Source of the DNA: an uncultured Lachnospiraceae bacterium
GTDB lineage: Bacteria > Bacillota > Clostridia > Lachnospirales > Lachnospiraceae
Length of the DNA stretch: 64,000 nucleotides
Direction of reading: 5' to 3'
Assembly (NCBI GenBank): GCA_902776305.1
Contig: CACYPS010000013.1
Coordinates: forward strand, 47,657-111,656
The stretch's first letter is position 1, and every line of letters starts with the position of its first letter. The notes under the pieces were generated by a model. It made no database searches and was not told the DNA's origin. It saw only the letters and a list, made by a program, of their open reading frames with translations. Positions 59,024-64,000 of the stretch are shown piece after piece. The position numbers and the translations under genes are program-made.

Positions 59024-60367
59024 ATGAAAAGAAAGCTTTTAGCGGCTACACTTACTGCCGCAATGGTGCTCTCGCTCGCAGCATGCGGCGGCTCATCATC
59101 ATCTTCTTCATCCGGTACAGCTGCATCAGGTTCCGGTGCATCAGGATCCGGAGAACTTCAGGTCAACATCTGGGATAATAATCAGCTCGCAGGCCTGCAG
59201 CAGATCGCAGACGAGTGGACGGAAGAATCCGGCGTCAAGGTCAAAATCAATGTCGTTGACTGGGATAACTACTGGACACTTCTCGAGGCAGGCGCTTCCG
59301 GAGGACAGATGCCCGACGTATTCTGGATGCATTCCAATACAGCACAGATGTATATGGAAAATGACCTTCTTCTGAATCTCGACGACTACATTGCAAAGGA
59401 CGATGCAATCGACCTTGCAAACTATTACGAAGGCGTTGTCGACCTCTATAATCGCGATGACAACGGCTCACAGTACGCACTTCCGAAAGATCATGACACG
59501 ATCGCACTTCTCTACAACAAAGCAATTTTCGACAAGTATGGCGTAGAATATCCGACAGATGACTGGACATGGGAAGATGTCCGTGATGCCGCTGCCAAGA
59601 TTACTGAGGCAGGCAAGGCTGACGGTGTATACGGCTATGCGATCAATACATCCAATAACCAGGACGGCTGGTACAACATCATCTATGATTACGGCGGACA
59701 GGTTATTACAGACGATCACAAGGGAACAACAATCGGTTCCGACGAAGCAAAAGCCGGTATGGAAATGTTACGCCAGATTCTTGAAGTCTCTGCACCGCAG
59801 ACAGTTGTTGCAGAGACAGGCACAGATTCTCTGTTCAATTCCGGTCTTGCTGCAATGATCACTCAGGGTTCCTGGATGATCAATACCTTCTACAAAGCCG
59901 AGCACCATGATGATTATGCATGGGCAATGCTTCCGTACGCTGATGTCAACGGCAACGGCCAGTGCGATAAGGGCGAGCGCTACTCCGCATACAACGGACT
60001 CGGATGGGCAGCAGCAGCCAATACAGCTAATCCGGATGCAGCTTACAGTCTGATTTCCTACTTCTGCTCCGAGAAGGCTCAGAAAGAGCAGGCAGCTCTC
60101 GGCGTCACAATGGGCGGTATGAAGGGCGTCTCCGAAGATTTCGCAAATGCATTTGAAGGCATGGATGTTTCCGCTTTCACACGCGCAGAGGAAGAGGGCG
60201 ATCTGTTCTTCCGTCCGTACACAAGAAACACGACAGTATGGGAAGACGCTCTTCAGCAGAACGGCGGTTTCCTCGATGCATGGCTCAATCCGTCTGATCC
60301 TGCAGTAATGGCCAAAGCTTGCGACAATGCACAGAAGATCATTGAGGACGCAATCGCAGCCGAATAA
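59024..60367 (+). CDS. Carbohydrate ABC transporter substrate-binding lipoprotein
   Basis: 447 residues, GGGAGG site. Lipoprotein signal with lipobox SLAAC (Cys21), then a Ser/Gly-rich linker (~23-43) and a solute-binding fold of the maltose/multi-sugar family (ADEWTEESGVKVKINVVDWDNYW, MPDVFWMHSN, ALPKDHDTIALLYNK). Located outside the membrane. With the two permeases it forms a CUT1-type importer; no ATPase is in the operon, as is usual for MsiK-like shared ATPases. Sugar unknown. Confidence 0.95.
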   Translation: MKRKLLAATLTAAMVLSLAACGGSSSSSSSGTAASGSGASGSGELQVNIWDNNQLAGLQQIADEWTEESGVKVKINVVDWDNYWTLLEAGASGGQMPDVFWMHSNTAQMYMENDLLLNLDDYIAKDDAIDLANYYEGVVDLYNRDDNGSQYALPKDHDTIALLYNKAIFDKYGVEYPTDDWTWEDVRDAAAKITEAGKADGVYGYAINTSNNQDGWYNIIYDYGGQVITDDHKGTTIGSDEAKAGMEMLRQILEVSAPQTVVAETGTDSLFNSGLAAMITQGSWMINTFYKAEHHDDYAWAMLPYADVNGNGQCDKGERYSAYNGLGWAAAANTANPDAAYSLISYFCSEKAQKEQAALGVTMGGMKGVSEDFANAFEGMDVSAFTRAEEEGDLFFRPYTRNTTVWEDALQQNGGFLDAWLNPSDPAVMAKACDNAQKIIEDAIAAE

Positions 60368-60465
60368 GGAGACGTCTTACAGGCAGGTAAGCAGAATCGT
60401 TTAAACTGCAAGCTATAAATAGTTCGTATTTCTGCAGCGACAGAGAATGAAATATTAATCATCTA

Positions 60466-60499
60466 AGCCGGGCTCGCAGGAGTTCCCTGCAGCCCGGCT
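60466..60499 (+). other. Strong intra-operon hairpin after the binding-protein gene
   Basis: AGCCGGGCT-c-GCAGG pairs with CCTGC-AGCCCGGCT around AGTTC; only GTTATC follows, no T-run. It likely stabilises the upstream mRNA so that the binding protein is made in excess of the permeases. Confidence 0.75.
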
Positions 60500-60526
60500 G
60501 TTATCATCTTTCGGAAAGGGGGATTT

Positions 60527-61414
60527 ATGAAACAAAAGATGACAGTGGCCGAGAAAAGAGAGGCTAGATGGGCGTATCTGTTCGTCTTTCCAACAATGCT
60601 CGGTCTGATCGTTCTCAATTTCTACCCGTTTTTTAATACGATTTACCAGTCTTTCTGTAAGACCGGTGATTTCGGAAAAGGAAACAAACTCGTAGGATTG
60701 CTCAATTATAAGATGGTCCTCACAAGAGCGGAGACCTGGCAGTCCCTATGGAACACAATTAAGTATGCAATCATAGAAGTTCCTTTCGGCATTGTAATTG
60801 CCCTTCTTCTCGCAGTTCTTCTGAATAAGAAAATTGCCGGCCGTTCAATCTACCGTACAATTTTCTTCCTTCCGATGGTCTGCGCACCAGCGGCTGTCGC
60901 CATGGTATGGAAGTGGCTTTACAATACACAGTTCGGTCTTCTGAATAATATTTTCCACACCAGAATCGAATGGATCTCCAATCCGAAGATTGCATGGATC
61001 TCGATCGGTATTATCGGCGTTTGGTCCATCATCGGATATAATATGGTCCTTTTCATCGGCGGTCTGCAGGAAATTCCCGGCGACTACTATGAGGCAGCGT
61101 CAATCGACGGTGCGACCGGTGTCCGTGCTTTCTTTAACATCACACTTCCGCTGCTTTCACCGACAACTTTCTTTATTGTCCAGACCAGAATTATCGGCGC
61201 TCTGACGATTTTCGACCTTATGTTCATGGTAATGGATAAGACAAATGTTGCTCTGCCGAAAGTACAGTCCATTGTTTATCTGTTCTACCAGTATGCATTC
61301 ACGAACGGTGATAAAGGTTACGGTGCGACGCTCGTCATGGTGCTCGTTGTATTCATTATGATCATTACGTTCATTCTGCAGAAGGCAGAGAAGCATATTG
61401 TATATCACAATTAA
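60527..61414 (+). CDS. Sugar ABC transporter permease (MalF-like)
   Basis: 295 residues, AAAGGGGG site. Six helices; the EAA loop reads EIPGDYYEAASIDGATGVRAFFNITLPLLSPT in outline (~183-214). First membrane partner of the CUT1 importer. Starts 159 bases after the binding-protein stop. Confidence 0.95.
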   Translation: MKQKMTVAEKREARWAYLFVFPTMLGLIVLNFYPFFNTIYQSFCKTGDFGKGNKLVGLLNYKMVLTRAETWQSLWNTIKYAIIEVPFGIVIALLLAVLLNKKIAGRSIYRTIFFLPMVCAPAAVAMVWKWLYNTQFGLLNNIFHTRIEWISNPKIAWISIGIIGVWSIIGYNMVLFIGGLQEIPGDYYEAASIDGATGVRAFFNITLPLLSPTTFFIVQTRIIGALTIFDLMFMVMDKTNVALPKVQSIVYLFYQYAFTNGDKGYGATLVMVLVVFIMIITFILQKAEKHIVYHN

Positions 61415-61431
61415 GGAAGGAGGACATATAA

Positions 61432-62274
61432 GTGGAAGGTTACGCAGCAAAACAGAGAAGAACAACAATTCTCATTCACGTGATTCTGATCGTCATGTCC
61501 TTCATCATGATCGTGCCGTTCGCATGGATGATCCTGACTGCTTTAAAGACAAATCAGGAATCTATATCCGTCTCCCCGTTCTATATTCTGCCGCATAACG
61601 GCTGGCATTGGGAGAACTTCGCAACTGTCTGGAAGAGCTATAATTTCCTGATTCTCTATAAGAATACATTGCTTATGATCTTCTGGCGCGTTGTGTGTGC
61701 GGTCCTTACGGCCACGATGGCAGGTTATGCATTCGGCCGTCTGAAGTTTCCGGGAAAGAATTTCCTTTTCTCCCTGGTTCTTGTACAGATGATGATCCCG
61801 GCTCAGATCTTTATTATCCCGCAGTACCTCATGGTCTCCAAGATGGGTATGCTGAACAGCCAGTTCGGTTTGGTCTTCCCGGGTCTTGTAACAGCATTCG
61901 GAACATACCTTCTGAAGACCGGATTTGAAGGCCTTCCGAAAGACCTTGAAGAGGCGGCTATGATTGACGGTTGCAATATCGGGCAGCGTTTCCTGATGAT
62001 TATGATGCCGCTGACCAAGAGTTCCATGGTATCTCTCGGTATCTTCACCGCAGTTTTCGCATTCAAGGATCTTATGTGGCCGATGATCGTCTGCACGAAT
62101 GCAAGCACGACAACATTGTCAGCAGGTCTTGCCAAGATGCAGGGTCAGTACGGAAGCGATTATCCCGCAATGATGGCGGCTGCCACACTGGCAGTACTTC
62201 CTATGATCGTCATTTATGTCATCTTCCAGAAGCAGTTCGTGGAAGGTATTGCGACATCGGGCGGAAAACTTTAA
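61432..62274 (+). CDS. Carbohydrate ABC transporter permease (MalG-like)
   Basis: 280 residues from GTG 61432 with GGAGG upstream. Six helices; EAA loop GLPKDLEEAAMIDGCNIGQRF (~178-198). Second membrane partner, 17 bases after the first permease. Ends at a terminator before the next gene. Confidence 0.95.
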   Translation: MEGYAAKQRRTTILIHVILIVMSFIMIVPFAWMILTALKTNQESISVSPFYILPHNGWHWENFATVWKSYNFLILYKNTLLMIFWRVVCAVLTATMAGYAFGRLKFPGKNFLFSLVLVQMMIPAQIFIIPQYLMVSKMGMLNSQFGLVFPGLVTAFGTYLLKTGFEGLPKDLEEAAMIDGCNIGQRFLMIMMPLTKSSMVSLGIFTAVFAFKDLMWPMIVCTNASTTTLSAGLAKMQGQYGSDYPAMMAAATLAVLPMIVIYVIFQKQFVEGIATSGGKL

Positions 62275-62300
62275 TCTTTGTATATCGGAATTTTGACAAA

Positions 62301-62346
62301 ATGAGCAAGAGGCGGGTGGAAACTTCTGGATCTTGCTCATTTTTCT
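62301..62346 (+). terminator. Terminator after the permease genes
   Basis: ATGAGCAAGA and TCTTGCTCAT pair perfectly, followed by TTTTC. Only partial termination is expected if the next two genes belong to the operon. Confidence 0.85.
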
Positions 62347-62361
62347 TATCTGGAGGGGACA

Positions 62362-63048
62362 TTGAAGAGAGTAGATATAAAGAACACGATGAATGAAATA
62401 AAGAGCAATACGCGCGGAATGTCACGAAAAGAGCGTCTCCGCTATATATTTGCATATTACTGGCTCCATATTTTCGGAGCAGTTTTTGCGGTCATCTTTA
62501 TCATCTATTTTCTCACACATTTCCTCTTCGGTATAAAAGAGAACTGGATTTATGTGACGTTCACAAATGTTCTCACGTCAGACGAGGGCGTGAACGCGCT
62601 GAGAGATGATTTTATCGAATATACCGGATACGACCTGAAAGAAAAAAATGTAGTTTTTAATGCAAACAGCTACTTTGACGCCACTACGGTACAGGGGACG
62701 AACAACAGCTATTTTCAGGCATTCGTTGCGATGATCGAGGCCGGTGACCTCGATGCGGTCATAGGGACGAAGGATAATATCGCAGCGGTCGGGGCGAGCG
62801 GGAGACTGAAAGATCTGTCGTCGGAGGAGATGAGAGAGCTGTTTGCCTCCTATTCCGACCGTTTCGTATACTGCACGCCGATTGATGAGGAATATTCCGA
62901 GGACGAGGTTCCTGTAGGTATTGATATTTCGGACAGCACTATCGTTGGAAAGTACGGGATATATACAGGGGATTGCGTGCTGGGTTTGGGGGCATACACA
63001 AAAAATGCTGAGGAAGTTCTGAGGTTCCTGACGTATATCTCAGAGTAG
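62362..63048 (+). CDS. Uncharacterised single-helix membrane protein
   Basis: 228 residues from TTG 62362, five bases after GGAGGGG. A cytoplasmic basic start (KSNTRGMSRKERLRYIFAYYW) is followed by one helix (GAVFAVIFIIYFLTHFLF, ~39-57) and an extracellular domain (~60-228). That domain resembles the binding-protein-like open form used in some Clostridial sugar loci (TFTNVLTSDEGVNALRDDF; GDLDAVIGTKDNI). Not recognised by name. Position between permeases and YesL suggests a role in the same sugar system. Confidence 0.65.
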   Translation: MKRVDIKNTMNEIKSNTRGMSRKERLRYIFAYYWLHIFGAVFAVIFIIYFLTHFLFGIKENWIYVTFTNVLTSDEGVNALRDDFIEYTGYDLKEKNVVFNANSYFDATTVQGTNNSYFQAFVAMIEAGDLDAVIGTKDNIAAVGASGRLKDLSSEEMRELFASYSDRFVYCTPIDEEYSEDEVPVGIDISDSTIVGKYGIYTGDCVLGLGAYTKNAEEVLRFLTYISE

Positions 63049-63228
63049 GATGACCCTCGTTTCTAATGGAGGAAGATCTCAAACCGGTATTATCGGAGAG
63101 TAGGGCGTGCCCCAAGTATCACTCTTCCCACTCGAGCAAGCTCGGTATCAGAATGATTCTTTTGGCACAGTAATCATCAGATTGTTACTGTATACGCAGT
63201 ACGAACAGTTCACTGTGAGAGGAATAAT

Positions 63229-63891
63229 ATGAAGAAGCGGATAACAGCATTTCTGAGTAACGACAGTGCATTCGGACAGCTGATGGCTAAGATTTGGATC
63301 ATCATCGGTTCCAACCTGATGTTCATGATTTTCAGCCTGCCTGTCATCACCATAGGACCCGGACTTGTAGCTTTGTACCATGTACATCTTAAATCCATGA
63401 GAGGTCATCCGGACCTGAATCCCATTACGGAGTTCTGGCACGGTTTCAGGAATAACTTCAGGCAGGCAATCATTATCTGGATCGTATTCCTGCTCGTGCT
63501 TCTGGTCGCTCTGGCAGACATTCGTTTTCTGACCGGACAGGAAGGGATTATGGAGTACATGCGCTATATGGTATATTTTATATCAGGTCTTGTACTTGTA
63601 ATCGTCGGTATGCTGCTTCCTGTCATGGCCGCTTTTGCGGATGACCTGCGCGGGCTTTGCCGCAATGCATTTTACTTTGCCGCAAAGAACCCTGCAAGGG
63701 CGATCCTTATAGCGGCGCTTTATGTATTTCCTCTTTTTCTCTCATATATGGATGTGCAGAGGCTTCCGCTTTATGGCTTCCTGTGGGTCGTCTGCGGATT
63801 TTCTCTGATAGTGAGGATCATTTCATTCCTGTTGCTTAAAGACTTCGGCCGATTTCTTCCTCCGGTGGATGAGGATATATCAGAGTATTGA
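63229..63891 (+). CDS. YesL family membrane protein (DUF624)
   Basis: 220 residues, AGAGGAATA site. Five helices with the DUF624 start LMAKIWIIIGSNLMFMIFSLPVITIGPG and RGHPDLNPITEFWHGFRNNFRQAI in outline. YesL proteins commonly accompany sugar ABC transporters; function unknown. Palindrome 63900-63929 follows. Confidence 0.88.
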   Translation: MKKRITAFLSNDSAFGQLMAKIWIIIGSNLMFMIFSLPVITIGPGLVALYHVHLKSMRGHPDLNPITEFWHGFRNNFRQAIIIWIVFLLVLLVALADIRFLTGQEGIMEYMRYMVYFISGLVLVIVGMLLPVMAAFADDLRGLCRNAFYFAAKNPARAILIAALYVFPLFLSYMDVQRLPLYGFLWVVCGFSLIVRIISFLLLKDFGRFLPPVDEDISEY

Positions 63892-63899
63892 GTGTTCAT

Positions 63900-63929
63900 A
63901 CAAGTTTGAAAGTAAACTTTCAAACTTGT
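63900..63929. repeat. Palindrome after the YesL gene
   Basis: ACAAGTTTGAAAGT and ACTTTCAAACTTGT are perfect 14-base arms around AA; same core as 26505-26526. Both copies begin within nine bases of a stop codon. Nothing else is seen to 64000. Confidence 0.85.
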
Positions 63930-64000
63930 GATTATGCCGGGGCGCCCCCAGCTTTCCTCCATTGTTTCTAAAACTCATGCCCCGGCACAAACGATGATGA

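Overview
The window looks like a chromosomal segment of a low-to-mid GC anaerobic Firmicute, most probably a gut-type Lachnospiraceae or related Clostridia. This is inferred from gene content: purine-rich AGGAGG ribosome binding sites before most genes, sigma-A type promoters (TTGACA/TATAAT), a pyrophosphate-type phosphofructokinase, FeoB-associated Cys-rich mini-proteins, a GGGtGRT-family protein, YitT, YesL and YlmH proteins, and an aldo-keto reductase with a ferredoxin tail. I see no rRNA, phage, integrase, transposase gene or CRISPR array. One tRNA gene, tRNA-Ala(GGC), is present.

Layout. 1-4.4 kb: end of an ABC exporter, a 60-residue double-glycine-leader-like peptide, a DNA-deoxyinosine glycosylase, and a divergent Ser/Thr kinase / HTH regulator pair sharing a central palindrome. 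5-9 kb: a redox/Fe-S set made of a DUF362 / C_GCAxxG_C_C fusion, a Dabb-fold protein, a NifU-like scaffold and a GGGtGRT protein. 9-12.3 kb: a hydrolase, an unknown protein and ATP-grasp ligase copy 1. 12.6-26.5 kb: an iron and Fe-S region with a FeoA-FeoB fusion, two FeoB-associated Cys-rich proteins, an Rrf2/IscR-like regulator divergent from iscS-iscU, a CsoR-type sensor, a MATE exporter, a nitroreductase, argC, an isolated FeoA-like gene behind a folded leader, a feoA-feoA-feoB operon and a NifX-like protein. 26.8-34.5 kb: oxidoreductase, TPR lipoprotein-like protein, two HAD phosphatases, an acyltransferase, a zinc-type binding lipoprotein and PPi-PFK. 34.6-40.9 kb: the carbamoyl-phosphate cluster carB, argF, pyrI, pyrB. 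41-50 kb: a YgiQ radical SAM protein, a GH32 sucrase, YlmH, ThrH, Maf, an M18 aminopeptidase and a patatin. 50.3-57.5 kb: two pseudouridine synthases, an esterase plus ATP-grasp copy 2, YitT, an HD hydrolase, a flavin reductase and tRNA-Ala. 58-64 kb: an AraC-controlled carbohydrate ABC operon (binding protein, two permeases, an unknown membrane protein, YesL).

How parts work together. The 12-26 kb stretch imports Fe(II) (three FeoA-type proteins, two FeoB proteins) and builds Fe-S clusters (IscS/IscU under an Rrf2 regulator). The same organism encodes many Fe-S consumers here (aldo-keto reductase, YgiQ, C_GCAxxG protein, GGGtGRT pair). carB, argF and pyrBI cluster around carbamoyl phosphate, although carA is not in the window. 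The AraC gene and the sugar-binding-protein gene carry the same upstream motif at almost the same distance from their start codons.

The least ordinary content is non-coding. There are several families of dispersed or tandem palindromic elements: nested terminator-like hairpins at 8 to 10 sites, a TTCTTCATCGCG element attached to terminators, a pair of ~220-270 bp MITE-like elements, and tandem repeats of 34, 41, 43, 59 and 67 bp. There is also a four-way-junction leader (21888-21964) that begins just where a good promoter would start transcription, ahead of a divergent FeoA gene. All coordinates were read by eye and could be off by a base or two at element edges.
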